NCBI RefSeq assembly: GCF_900156825.1
Contig: NZ_FTOV01000001.1
Location: 62,001-126,000, forward strand
Direction: 5' to 3'
Source of the DNA: Chryseobacterium gambrini
Lineage (GTDB): Bacteria > Bacteroidota > Bacteroidia > Flavobacteriales > Weeksellaceae
DNA length: 64,000 nucleotides
Position numbers and translations under genes: made by a program. The notes below the pieces were generated by a model. The model searched no databases and was not told the DNA's origin. It worked only from the letters and a program-made list of their open reading frames with translations. Positions 50,292-59,648 of this stretch are shown piece after piece (the stretch's first letter is position 1; the number at the start of each line of letters is the position of its first letter).

Positions 50292-50870
50292 TTACTCCGT
50301 TCTCTGGAAAATATGCGTCAGTTTAGAATTTTTAATAAAATCCTGAATGGGTGTATCTTTTGTAGCATTTTTATCCGTTAATTCAAAATAATAGATCATC
50401 AGATTCGGAAACTTCGGATCTTTACAGACCACTTTAAAACGCTTAACCTTTTCATCGGTACTTAAAAAACTCAGTTCAGAACCAGCACTCAGTTTAATAT
50501 TATTGACTTCAAAAGAATCTTTCCAGTTTTTCTGAAGTTTTGCAAATCTTTTCTGCGTTCTGTCGCTGTCTTCGTTTTCAAATTTATCCACCTGAAATTC
50601 TGTTAAAAGCTGAGGATAAACCAATCCTTCTTTAAGCATCGTTTCAGTAATTTTATCAGATTGATCAAAGAAAATCGTTTTATCGTCGAATTTTGCTGTA
50701 TTGTCCTGCAAAACAATGGTTCCGACAAATTTTCTGTAATTTTTTTTCTTGTAATCGTTTTTAAAATGTTCGGTTACCGCTTTGTCTTTCGGTCCTGCCT
50801 TTTCAGTTTTCTGCCCCAAAACATTCATGGACAGCAGCAAAGAAAGACTTAATGAGAATATAGTTTTCAT
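50292..50870 (-). CDS. Hypothetical exported protein
   Basis: This 192-residue protein has a signal peptide (MKTIFSLSLSLLLSMNVLGQ) and a lysine-rich mature part (KYYKKKNYRKF-like region, then TIVLQDNTAKFDDKTIFFDQSDKITETMLKEGLVYPQLL). The beta-rich C-terminus contains FKVVCKDPKFPNLMIYYFELTDKNATKD. I see no known domain. It is the first gene of the compact three-gene set with the membrane protein and the putative metallopeptidase. Confidence 0.65.
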   Translation of the reverse strand: MKTIFSLSLSLLLSMNVLGQKTEKAGPKDKAVTEHFKNDYKKKNYRKFVGTIVLQDNTAKFDDKTIFFDQSDKITETMLKEGLVYPQLLTEFQVDKFENEDSDRTQKRFAKLQKNWKDSFEVNNIKLSAGSELSFLSTDEKVKRFKVVCKDPKFPNLMIYYFELTDKNATKDTPIQDFIKNSKLTHIFQRTE

Positions 50871-50892
50871 AATTTTTTTACTTCTGATATTT

Positions 50893-51795
50893 CTATTGTA
50901 ATAGGTTTTTTAAAGCATCTTTCAGATCCGGAAATTCAAACTGAAAACCTGCTTTCTGAATTTTTTCCGATGAAGCTCTCGAACCTTCCAGCAAAGCCTC
51001 AGAAAGTTCTCCGAACATCAGTTTTAAAACAAAAGCGGGAACATTGGGCATAAATAAAGGCTTGTGAAGAACTTCCGCCATTTTTTTTGTCAGATTTTCA
51101 TTCGTTGTATGTTGCGGCGAATTCGCATTGAATGCTCCATCCAGTTCAGCATTTTTTAAAGCAAATTCGTAAATCGAACAAATATCATTAATATGAATCC
51201 ACGGCATATATTGTTTTCCCGTTCCGATTGGCGAGCCGATGCCCATTTTTATAGGCGGAAGCATTTTTTTTAAAGCGCCGTCTTTTTCCGAGAGCACCAC
51301 TGCAGTACGGACTTTAACCACTCTTTCAGCAACATTTTGTTTCTTAAAATAATCCGCAGCTTTTTCCCACAGAACTACCACTTCACTTAAAAAGTCATTT
51401 CCCGGACCATCATTTTCAGTAAAAATTTTTTCCGTTGTTTTGGTTCCGTAATAATTGATTCCGGAAGCAGAAATGAAGGATTTTAATCTGATATTATTTT
51501 TTTGCAGAGTTTTTAAAAGCAAACCTGCAGAATCTATACGACTGGAAATCAGCTCTTTTTTTCTTTCATCGGTCCATCGCTTTTCCGAAATATTGGCTCC
51601 CGCAAGATGAATAATGTGTGAAACATTATCGAAAGCTGTTTCGTCGATTATTCCTTTTCTGATGTCCCATTCAAACTCGTTGCTGTTCTGTTTTTTTCGC
51701 GTAAGAAAACGTACAGTATAGTCTTTTTCAAGTTTTTTAGATAATTCTTTGGCAACCAATCCGTTTGCACCTGTAATAAGAACAGTTTCTTTCAT
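50893..51795 (-). CDS. TIGR01777-family NAD(P)-dependent epimerase/oxidoreductase
   Basis: This 300-residue extended SDR opens with VLITGANGLVAKELSKKL (cofactor motif GxxGxxG) and has HIIHLAGANISEKRW and the catalytic-region SASGINYYG. The family-specific tail follows (MPWIHINDICSIYEFAL; GAFNANSPQHTTNENLTKKMAEVLHKPLFMPNVPAFVLKLMFGELSEALLEGSRA). This matches TIGR01777 (YfcH-like) proteins, whose substrate is not settled. Confidence 0.9.
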   Translation of the reverse strand: MKETVLITGANGLVAKELSKKLEKDYTVRFLTRKKQNSNEFEWDIRKGIIDETAFDNVSHIIHLAGANISEKRWTDERKKELISSRIDSAGLLLKTLQKNNIRLKSFISASGINYYGTKTTEKIFTENDGPGNDFLSEVVVLWEKAADYFKKQNVAERVVKVRTAVVLSEKDGALKKMLPPIKMGIGSPIGTGKQYMPWIHINDICSIYEFALKNAELDGAFNANSPQHTTNENLTKKMAEVLHKPLFMPNVPAFVLKLMFGELSEALLEGSRASSEKIQKAGFQFEFPDLKDALKNLLQ

Positions 51796-51815
51796 GTTAA
51801 AAATCTTTGTTGTTT

Positions 51816-52160
51816 CTAAGCCTGATTTTTTACGATCAGAACAAAATCATCCTCCAGAAGTTTATAGCCGTAATCGTAAATAAATTTATATTCAGATCCG
51901 TTTTTATAAACTTTCAGATTCGTTATATAATCGAAATCAAAACCTAAGCCATCAAGCTTGGATTTGGCAACTTTTGTTTTTCCGTCGGTATTTACTTCCG
52001 TCAGAATTCTGTAGTTTTTGCGGAGTTTGTTGTTAATGTTCCGCATCAGATTGCTGGAATCCTTGTTCTGTTTGTTATTGTAGGCGTTTCGGCAGGCATC
52101 ATTACAGAATTTTTTGTCGGATCTGCCGATAATTTTTTCGCCGCATTCGAGACAATTCAT
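51816..52160 (-). CDS. Zinc-ribbon protein (DUF2116-like)
   Basis: This 114-residue protein begins MNCLECGEKIIGRSDKKFCN with CxxC and a later CNDAC, forming a four-cysteine zinc ribbon of the DUF2116 style. A basic helix (NLMRNINNKLRKNYRILTEV) and a conserved C-terminus (KSKLDGLGFDFDYITNLKVYKNGSEYKFIYDYGYKLLEDD) follow. It overlaps the HPP gene by 4 bp (ATGA) and is probably co-translated with it. A nucleic-acid-binding role is plausible but not shown. Confidence 0.8.
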   Translation of the reverse strand: MNCLECGEKIIGRSDKKFCNDACRNAYNNKQNKDSSNLMRNINNKLRKNYRILTEVNTDGKTKVAKSKLDGLGFDFDYITNLKVYKNGSEYKFIYDYGYKLLEDDFVLIVKNQA

Positions 52161-52762
52161 ACTTTTTTCATTTTGTGTGGATGTTTGTGTTTTTTCTTCA
52201 GTAAGTATTTAAACCGGTTATGATTCGGATAACTTCTGTTCGAGGTGATATTATTGAAAATTAAAGCAATAATTAATAGAATAATGCATCCTGAAAGAAC
52301 AGGAGAAAGAACATACCAATATCCCAGTTCCGGAATTTTCCCAGTCGAACTTACCGCAATCAGTGCAGTTGCTCCGCCGGGCGGATGCAGCGTTTTAGTG
52401 TACTGCATCAAAACGATAGAAAAAGCAACAGCCAGAGGTGCAGAAAGCCAGATAATATCCGGAACGATTTTATAGACTGTAACTCCCACTAAAGCTGACA
52501 GAACGTGTCCTCCTATTAAATTTCTCGGTTGCGCAAGAGGACTTTGAATGGCTCCGTAAATTAAAACGCTTGAAGCTCCGAAAGAACCGATTAAAAAGAT
52601 ATTTTCTGTAGCAGACAAAGTGTGTGACTGGATGAAAGCAATCATTCCTATTCCGAAAAATGCTCCCAGAAACGACCAGAAATGCTCTTTATAATCTACA
52701 AGTGTCTCTTTGTATATTACATATTTTGAAACCCGAAATGTTCTTTTTATTGTCTTCTTCAT
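52157..52762 (-). CDS. HPP-family membrane protein
   Basis: This 201-residue inner-membrane protein carries the family signature TLHPPGGATALIAVSS (about 125-140) and four to five hydrophobic helices. HPP proteins in plants and cyanobacteria transport nitrite; in bacteria the substrate is generally unknown. The C-terminus is His/Lys-rich (KKKHKHPHKMKK). It is the first gene of a two-gene unit with the zinc-ribbon protein. Confidence 0.9.
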   Translation of the reverse strand: MKKTIKRTFRVSKYVIYKETLVDYKEHFWSFLGAFFGIGMIAFIQSHTLSATENIFLIGSFGASSVLIYGAIQSPLAQPRNLIGGHVLSALVGVTVYKIVPDIIWLSAPLAVAFSIVLMQYTKTLHPPGGATALIAVSSTGKIPELGYWYVLSPVLSGCIILLIIALIFNNITSNRSYPNHNRFKYLLKKKHKHPHKMKKV

Positions 52763-52769
52763 AGCATTT

Positions 52770-52785
52770 CAAAGATACAAAATTA
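52770..52785 (-). promoter_or_regulatory. -7 boxes of the HPP gene
   Basis: On the minus strand TATCTTTG (52770-52777) and TAATTTTG (52778-52785) both match TAnnTTTG, just ahead of the ATG. The upstream sequence CGTTTGCAAACG (from 52788) is palindromic and could be an operator. Confidence 0.45.
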
Positions 52786-52925
52786 TCCGTTTGCAAACGA
52801 TTACAAACGAATTTAAATAGTTTTCTACCGACTCCGGTTCTGAAATTCAGCAACCTTTGCCACAGAGATTTGAGAAAAAGATAACGTCTCTTATCTGAAT
52901 GTTAAATATAAAAAAAAATAAAGTT

Positions 52926-53258
52926 ATGTCACTAAGAAACAAAGTTACCCTAATCGGATTTACAGGAAAAGAAGTAGAGATCATCAGCTTCGAAAACGGA
53001 AATGTAAAAGCAGCTGTTTCTCTTGCAACATCAGATCATTACACCAACGCAAAAGGTGAAAAAGTAGAAGAAACACAATGGCACAATCTGGTAGCTTTCG
53101 GAAAAACGGCTGAAATATTCCAGAAATACGTTCCGAAAGGAAAAGAAATTGCGGTGGAAGGAAAGCTTACTTACAGATCGTATGATGATAAAGATGGTGT
53201 AAAAAGATACATTACAGAAATTCGTGTAGATGAAATTCTTTTGTTGGGAGGAAAATAA
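52926..53258 (+). CDS. ssb: Single-stranded DNA-binding protein, short paralogue
   Basis: This OB-fold protein starts at ATG 52926 (MSLRNKVTLIGFTGKEVEI), giving 110 residues. It has the SSB core: VKAAVSLATSDHYTNAKGEKVEETQWHNLVAFGKTAEIFQKYVPKGKEIAVEGKLTYRSYDDKDGVKRYITEIRVDEILLL. It ends GGK and lacks both the linker and the acidic C-terminal tip that in canonical SSB recruits partner proteins, so it is probably a secondary SSB. The HRDC protein gene follows 17 bp downstream. Confidence 0.9.
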   Translation: MSLRNKVTLIGFTGKEVEIISFENGNVKAAVSLATSDHYTNAKGEKVEETQWHNLVAFGKTAEIFQKYVPKGKEIAVEGKLTYRSYDDKDGVKRYITEIRVDEILLLGGK

Positions 53259-53275
53259 TCTAAAAATCACAAGCC

Positions 53276-53731
53276 ATGAAAATAAAAGTTTTTAAAATAG
53301 GACTGGATGACAGACATCTTGAAAAAGATCAAAAAACACTGGAAGCATTTCTGGAATCGCACGATATCATAAAGGTAGAAACCGCTTTCGTTCAGGACGA
53401 AAAATACTGGTCGGTTGTTCTGTATTTTGAAGAATTGAAAATCGTTCAGCAAAATGTTGTAAAAGATTCTAAAACGGCAAAATACTCCGCAGAAGATGAA
53501 GCCTTAAATAATGATGAATTAAAAATACTGGAAGCCCTGAAATACTGTCGCTCCGAAAAAGCGAAAGAACAGAACCTACCAAGCTATTTTATCGCTTCCA
53601 ATAAAGAACTGATGTCTGTAGCCAAATATAAGCCTGCAAAAAAAGAGGAATTGCGCGATATCAAAGGTTTCGGAAAACACAAAATAGAAAATTACGGTGA
53701 AGAAATTTTGGAAATATTAGAAAGTATCTGA
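53276..53731 (+). CDS. HRDC-domain protein
   Basis: This 151-residue protein has an N-terminal beta-alpha domain of unknown type (KIKVFKIGLDDRHLEKDQKTLEAFLESHDI...FVQDEKYWSVVLYFEE). A C-terminal HRDC domain follows (about 80-150; ALKYCRSEKAKEQNLPSYFIASNKELMSVAKYKPAKKEELRDIKGFGKHKIENYGEEILEIL). HRDC domains bind single-stranded DNA in RecQ helicases and RNase D. No helicase or nuclease domain is attached. Its position behind ssb suggests a shared DNA-related role (inference). Confidence 0.85.
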   Translation: MKIKVFKIGLDDRHLEKDQKTLEAFLESHDIIKVETAFVQDEKYWSVVLYFEELKIVQQNVVKDSKTAKYSAEDEALNNDELKILEALKYCRSEKAKEQNLPSYFIASNKELMSVAKYKPAKKEELRDIKGFGKHKIENYGEEILEILESI

Positions 53732-53841
53732 TCTTTTTGGTTTTGTGAAACAGATATAGGTTTTGAGTATATGAAAGAAATTTCTTTAAAAAAATAAAAT
53801 TTAAAAAATTGATTTTCATATGTTTTTTTAGTCTTTTCAAG

Positions 53842-53869
53842 CCTAACAGGTTTTTAAAAACCTGTTAGG
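53842..53869. repeat. 28-bp perfect palindrome
   Basis: CCTAACAGGTTTTT is followed directly by its complement. It may serve as a terminator for the ssb unit. Confidence 0.6.
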
Positions 53870-53933
53870 TTTAGCATTATTTATTAATAAAGCTTAAACA
53901 AGCTTATCTGTAGTAAAAGTCCTTTCAATTCCT

Positions 53934-53941
53934 TATTTTTG
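53934..53941 (+). promoter_or_regulatory. -7 box (TATTTTTG) of hisS
   Basis: TATTTTTG at 53934-53941 matches TAnnTTTG, 37 bp before the ATG. Confidence 0.5.
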
Positions 53942-53978
53942 CAGATTATATATATTAATATCATTTATCCATTATAAA

Positions 53979-55328
53979 ATGAAGCCAAGTTTAGCAAAAG
54001 GGACGAGAGATTTTACGGCACTGGAAGTTGCAAGAAGAAGATACATCATCAATACTTTACAGAAAAACTTCGAGTTATTCGGATTCCAGCCACTGGAAAC
54101 ACCGAGCTTTGAAAATCTTTCAACATTAACGGGAAAATACGGGGAGGAAGGAGATCGTTTGATTTTTAAAATTTTAAATTCGGGAGATTACACTTCTAAA
54201 GTAAATCAGGAAGATTGGGAAAATAAGAATCATCAAAAACTGACTTCTCAAATTTCTGATAAAGCCCTTCGTTACGATCTTACGGTACCTTTTGCAAGAT
54301 TTGTGGCAATGAATCATAATCAGCTTACTTTTCCTTTTAAAAGGTATCAGATTCAACCGGTTTGGAGAGCGGATCGCCCTCAAAAAGGAAGATTCAGAGA
54401 GTTTTACCAGTGCGATGCGGATGTTGTAGGAAGCGAAAGTCTTTTGCAGGAAGTAGATCTGGTTCAGTTGTATCTGAAATCTTTCGCGGAGCTTGGAGTT
54501 TCTGTAACCATCCACATCAATAACCGTAAAATTCTTTCCGGATTGGCAGAATTTGCAGGAATTACCGATAAATTAATAGATTTCACGGTAGCTTTGGATA
54601 AATTAGACAAAATAGGGAAAGACGGTGTTATAAAAGAATTACTGGAAAGAGGAATTGCTCAGGAATCCATTGATAAACTGGATTTCCTTTTTAACCAGTC
54701 GGATGATGCGCTGGAAAATCTTCTTAAGTTAAAAGAAAAGTTCGCAGGAAATCAAACAGGACTGAAAGGGATAGAAGAGCTTGAATTTGTGATTACACAA
54801 TCTTTAAATCTTGGAGTTGATATTCAAAACCTTGTTTTTGACATTACTTTGGCAAGAGGTCTGGATTATTACACCGGAGCGATTTTCGAAGTAAAAGCAG
54901 ATGAAGTTCAGATGGGTTCCATCGGCGGCGGCGGAAGATACGACAATCTTACGGAAGTTTTCGGCGTAAAAAATATTCCGGGAATCGGGATTTCTTTTGG
55001 TCTGGACAGAATTTATCTCGTGATGGAAGAACTCGGACTTTTCCCTGAAGAAGCTACCTCTAAAGTAGAATTTCTTTTTGCCAATTTCGGAGGAGATGAA
55101 ACGGTAGAAGCCTTAAAACTGATCAGGCAATTGAGAGAAAAAGGAATTTCTGCAGAAATGTATCCCGAAGCGGCAAAGATTGGTAAACAGTTCACCTATG
55201 CTGAGAAAAAAGGGATTAAAAATCTCGTATTCTTAGGCGAAGAAGAAATTAAAAACGGAACGGTAACCTATAAAGATCTTGAAGCAGGAGAACAGAAAAC
55301 GGTTTCTCTGGAAGAGTTTTTGGGATAA
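53979..55328 (+). CDS. hisS: Histidine--tRNA ligase
   Basis: This 449-residue class II aminoacyl-tRNA synthetase charges tRNA-His. Motif 1 region [38 protein letters not shown], motif 2 [32 protein letters not shown], histidine-specific [15 protein letters not shown], motif 3 [11 protein letters not shown], and the C-terminal anticodon-binding domain are all present in order. The gene is monocistronic with a promoter box and terminator. Confidence 0.96.
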   Translation: MKPSLAKGTRDFTALEVARRRYIINTLQKNFELFGFQPLETPSFENLSTLTGKYGEEGDRLIFKILNSGDYTSKVNQEDWENKNHQKLTSQISDKALRYDLTVPFARFVAMNHNQLTFPFKRYQIQPVWRADRPQKGRFREFYQCDADVVGSESLLQEVDLVQLYLKSFAELGVSVTIHINNRKILSGLAEFAGITDKLIDFTVALDKLDKIGKDGVIKELLERGIAQESIDKLDFLFNQSDDALENLLKLKEKFAGNQTGLKGIEELEFVITQSLNLGVDIQNLVFDITLARGLDYYTGAIFEVKADEVQMGSIGGGGRYDNLTEVFGVKNIPGIGISFGLDRIYLVMEELGLFPEEATSKVEFLFANFGGDETVEALKLIRQLREKGISAEMYPEAAKIGKQFTYAEKKGIKNLVFLGEEEIKNGTVTYKDLEAGEQKTVSLEEFLG

Positions 55329-55346
55329 AAATAAAATCAGAAAACT

Positions 55347-55377
55347 AAAAAGCATCATTAATCCTGATGCTTTTTTA
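55347..55377 (+). terminator. Terminator of hisS
   Basis: AAAAAGCATCA (55347-55357) pairs perfectly with TGATGCTTTTT (55365-55375). Confidence 0.8.
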
Positions 55378-55468
55378 TTTTCAGTTGGTACGATTTACTT
55401 ACAAATTTGTATTTTAGAAAATCATAAATTGTTTTATGCTTTTTTAAACTTTTAAACATGAAAATCAA

Positions 55469-56440
<972 letters not shown>

Positions 56441-56628
56441 TATTCAGAGTGTCCGTTTAGAAGACTGATTTTAAAATTTGACAGCAAAAGAAATTGATAG
56501 ATTGTTTTTAAAAGATATAGATCAAAGATTTTTTAAGATGATGTGATCTTCAAATTCATTTATATCTTTTGTCTATGTATGATCAGATCAAAAAGCTAAA
56601 CGGATTAAATCAAAAATAATTATTTACA

Positions 56629-57459
56629 ATGAACAATCATTGCGGGTTGTGTGGAAAAGAACTGACTTCAATCGACACGATGTTGGGCGAAAATAAACTG
56701 TCTGACGGAAATATCATCTGTAATTCATGCCTTGAAAAAGCGAGTGCGATGAACGAAGAACTGCTTTCGGATCTTCATCGGTTCAGTTTGAAAGATATTG
56801 AAAATCTCCTCCAAAACGGAGAAATTACTCAAGAGGAAACCGTTCAGGAAAATATTGCCGAAAATTTACCTTCAGTAGCAGATTCAGAGCATAATGTGTT
56901 GTCAAAAGATCTTTATAAAAAAAGACTGAAAGAGATAAAAAAGCAACTGGAAAGTTTGAGAGCCAATCTTTCTTTGTTTACAAAAGGAGAAATTAAAGAA
57001 CTTCCGTATGTTCTTGATCTGGATGAGAAAATTTTAGCGATTATAGATGCTCAGTTCGCCAAAACAACGGATGCGGGAATTTTGCTCGTTACGCCCAAAA
57101 GAATCATTTCGGTTTCCAAAGCGATGTTTTCTCCGGCAAAAGTGAATGAATTTCTCAATGATAATATTCTTGAAGTAAGCTTCGTCAAAAACTTTGTGTC
57201 GCCGAACATCAGAATTCATACAAAAGAAAAAACGGTTGAGTTTGAATCGTTCTTCAATAAAGATTATGCTGAAGATTTTTACCATTTCATCAGTAAAATT
57301 TATAACAAAGAAGCTACCAAAGCCTCATCTCCGGAGCAGAATACTGTTTCCGAAAGCGTTCTGGAACAGCTCGAAAAATTAGGGCAACTGAGAGAAAACG
57401 GTATTTTAACAGAGGAAGAATTTACATCACAAAAGAAAAAACTATTAGAAAAACTATGA
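56629..57459 (+). CDS. DUF4428-PH-SHOCT protein, second copy
   Basis: This 276-residue paralogue of the 55469 protein opens MNNHCGLCGKELTSIDTMLG (compare MNNICGLCGTPLTSMDTLLG), with DGNIICNSCLEKA completing the four-cysteine module. A helical linker, a PH-like domain (about 125-220; ILAIIDAQFAKTTDAGILLVTPKRIISVSKAMFSPAKVNEFL) and the terminal SHOCT motif (LEKLGQLRENGILTEEEFTSQKKKLLEKL) follow. The PH-SHOCT linker is short and has no poly-Gln. It overlaps the downstream membrane-protein gene by 4 bp (ATGATAA), so the two are translationally coupled. Confidence 0.82.
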   Translation: MNNHCGLCGKELTSIDTMLGENKLSDGNIICNSCLEKASAMNEELLSDLHRFSLKDIENLLQNGEITQEETVQENIAENLPSVADSEHNVLSKDLYKKRLKEIKKQLESLRANLSLFTKGEIKELPYVLDLDEKILAIIDAQFAKTTDAGILLVTPKRIISVSKAMFSPAKVNEFLNDNILEVSFVKNFVSPNIRIHTKEKTVEFESFFNKDYAEDFYHFISKIYNKEATKASSPEQNTVSESVLEQLEKLGQLRENGILTEEEFTSQKKKLLEKL

Positions 57460-58187
57460 TAAAAGCAATTTTTTTTAAAATATTCAACGGAAAATGGTCT
57501 GCGCCGTTTTTTATTTCATCTGTCGGTATTTTTTGCTGGATATGGATGCTTATTTTGCCGGTAAACAAGATTATCTGGAATTTGTGCTTCATAACGCCGA
57601 TAATGGTTGCTTTGGGGTATATTATTTTAGGAATATCAAAAATTTTTAAGAAAAGATTCAAAGAAGGTCTTGTACAGGTCGTTCTTTCGGTCGTATTTAT
57701 GTTTATTACGGCTGTTTTCTTTACGGTTCTGCTTCCCAAAAGTCCTTACAAAGAATATAAAGGAGATATTTACAACCCCAATAATGTGAAAGTAGATATG
57801 CCTTTAAAACTATCTTTTAGTGACGAAAAGCCATTATTTAAAGTCGATAAACCGGAAGTGATCCTTTATGATTATAATCAGCCCGGAACCTATAAATATC
57901 AGGTTTTCCTTAATAAAATTGAAAAAGGAACTGTTTATCTGAAAATGTTTGATCTTACCACCAACAGAATTTTATCTGAAAAAGAAATTGCAAAAGATAC
58001 TAAAGTGAAAGTGGAAAATCCTAGTGATGAACTGAAAGAATTCCCTTTGAGTAAACAGTTTAACGTACAGGAGGGAGATTGGGGAGATTATTACGGAAGC
58101 AGAGTGGAAGTGTGGTTTAAGCCGGAAGATGCTTCACAGCCTGAAAGAAAGCTTTTGGTTAAAAACTATGTGATTCAGGGTTGGTAA
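57456..58187 (+). CDS. Membrane partner protein of the SHOCT gene
   Basis: I do not recognise this 243-residue protein. Three hydrophobic helices occupy the first ~100 residues (APFFISSVGIFCWIWMLIL; LCFITPIMVALGYIILGI; LVQVVLSVVFMFITAVFFTVLL). An extracytoplasmic beta-rich domain follows (KPEVILYDYNQPGTYKYQVFLNKIEKGTVYLKMFDLTTNRIL...WGDYYGSRVEVWFKPED). Its start codon overlaps the stop of the DUF4428-PH-SHOCT gene, so it probably works with that protein at the membrane. Confidence 0.75.
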   Translation: MIKAIFFKIFNGKWSAPFFISSVGIFCWIWMLILPVNKIIWNLCFITPIMVALGYIILGISKIFKKRFKEGLVQVVLSVVFMFITAVFFTVLLPKSPYKEYKGDIYNPNNVKVDMPLKLSFSDEKPLFKVDKPEVILYDYNQPGTYKYQVFLNKIEKGTVYLKMFDLTTNRILSEKEIAKDTKVKVENPSDELKEFPLSKQFNVQEGDWGDYYGSRVEVWFKPEDASQPERKLLVKNYVIQGW

Positions 58188-58427
58188 TTTTAATATTTTA
58201 ATGCTGATTAAGAAAACTGTACTAATTTCAGAATTAACCGCAAAAGAGACAAAAGACTTTAGTGGATTTATGTAAAGTATTTCAAAAGTCTGCAAAGAAA
58301 AAAAATCTTTGATGTTTTAAACTTATCTGCTCTTTTTTCCATTTAGGTATTAAACTTAAATAACTACTGTGTTAAAATCTTTTGTGGTAAAAAAGTTTAA
58401 ACAGATTTATAAATAAAACTAAAAACA

Positions 58428-59225
58428 ATGGAAAATTATCTTGAAATCAACAAAAATTCATGGAATGCCAAAGTAGAACCTCATCTCAAATCCGATTTCT
58501 ATTTTGTAGATGAATTTTTGCAGGGAAGAACTTCGTTAAATTCAATTGAATTAGATCTTTTAGGAGATGTAAAAGGTAAAACTATTCTTCATTTGCAGTG
58601 TCATTTCGGGCAGGATTCTATTTCGCTGTCAAGAATGGGCGCGAAAGTTACGGGAATCGATTTGTCGGATAAAGCCATTGCAGCAGCAAAAGATCTGGCT
58701 CAGAAAGCAGGAACCGATACAGAATTTTTCTGTACAGATCTGTACAGTCTTCCCGATGTTCTCGATCATAAATTCGATATTGTTTTTACAAGCTACGGAA
58801 CAATCGGCTGGCTTCCCGATCTCGCAGAATGGGCAAAAATCATTACCCGTTTTCTGAAACCGGAAGGGAAGTTTGTAATGGCAGAATTTCATCCTGTAGT
58901 CTGGATGTACGATGACGATTTCAAAGGCGTACAATACAACTATTTCAACGAAAAGCCGATTGTGGAAACCTATGAAGGAACTTACGCAGATCAGTCCGCA
59001 GATATTGTTCAGGAGTATGTGATGTGGAACCATTCTCTGGCGGAAGTTCTTCAGAATTTAATGAATCAGGATCTTCAGATCAAAAAGTTTCAGGAATTCG
59101 ACTGGTCGCCGTATCCATGTTTCAGGCACGTTGAAGAATTTGAAAAAGGAAAATGGAGAATTCCTCAGTTCGGAAATAAAATTCCTTTGGTTTTTGCCAT
59201 TGAAGCACAAAAAAAGTCATCGTAA
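58428..59225 (+). CDS. Class I SAM-dependent methyltransferase
   Basis: This 265-residue enzyme contains the Rossmann-fold SAM-binding region: motif I GKTILHLQCHFGQDSISLSRMGAKVTGIDLSDKAIAAAKDLA, motif II-like TEFFCTDLYSLPD, and FDIVFTSYGTIGWLPDLAEWAKIITRFLKPEGKFVMAEFHPV. The methyl acceptor is unknown. The gene is monocistronic and ends at a strong hairpin. The 240-bp upstream gap contains fragments resembling the TTTGTG/TTTGCGG decayed repeats and no gene. Confidence 0.9.
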   Translation: MENYLEINKNSWNAKVEPHLKSDFYFVDEFLQGRTSLNSIELDLLGDVKGKTILHLQCHFGQDSISLSRMGAKVTGIDLSDKAIAAAKDLAQKAGTDTEFFCTDLYSLPDVLDHKFDIVFTSYGTIGWLPDLAEWAKIITRFLKPEGKFVMAEFHPVVWMYDDDFKGVQYNYFNEKPIVETYEGTYADQSADIVQEYVMWNHSLAEVLQNLMNQDLQIKKFQEFDWSPYPCFRHVEEFEKGKWRIPQFGNKIPLVFAIEAQKKSS

Positions 59226-59246
59226 TAAAAACTACGATGACTTTCC
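59213..59246. terminator. Bidirectional terminator
   Basis: AAAGTCATCGTA (59213-59224) pairs perfectly with TACGATGACTTT (59233-59244) between convergent genes. It overlaps the methyltransferase stop codon. Confidence 0.75.
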
Positions 59247-59281
59247 TGTATATATGAATGTTAAAATAAACTATTTATAGT

Positions 59282-59551
59282 CTAGCTTACCGCTTCCTGA
59301 GCCTTATTCTTAAGATCTTCCGCTTTATCCTGAGCCTGAGAAGCTACGTCGTTGGCTTTATCTTTTACCTGCGAAGCAACGTTGTTGGCTTTATCTTTAA
59401 GATCATTTCCCCATTTGTTTAGGTTGTCTTTTGCAGTGTTGATTTTATCTTTCACTATTTGCTTATCTTCTTCAGAAGAATTTTTGTATTTCCAGTATGC
59501 AAGTGCTCCTAATCCTAATAACGCTAATAAGCCTTTTGTCTTATTTCCCAT
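59282..59551 (-). CDS. YtxH-like amphipathic repeat protein
   Basis: This 89-residue protein has an N-terminal hydrophobic segment (GLLALLGLGALAYWKY) and then a long charged amphipathic helix made of 11-residue units (DKANNVASQVK, DKANDVASQAQ, DKAEDLKNKAQ). The pattern recalls YtxH and LEA/apolipoprotein-like stress proteins, which bind membranes or protect proteins. The role here is unproven. It is monocistronic. Confidence 0.75.
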   Translation of the reverse strand: MGNKTKGLLALLGLGALAYWKYKNSSEEDKQIVKDKINTAKDNLNKWGNDLKDKANNVASQVKDKANDVASQAQDKAEDLKNKAQEAVS

Positions 59552-59648
59552 GATTTCTATTTTTTTAAGTTAATATTAAAGTTTGATGTTAGTAATCATG
59601 TAAAATGTGTGCCAAAAAAATAAACAGACTTATAAAATAATGTTAAAT

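Noticed and set aside
54174..54515. Antisense ORF inside hisS
   Set aside because: hisS is continuous and conserved here; the antisense product is basic and has no domain.
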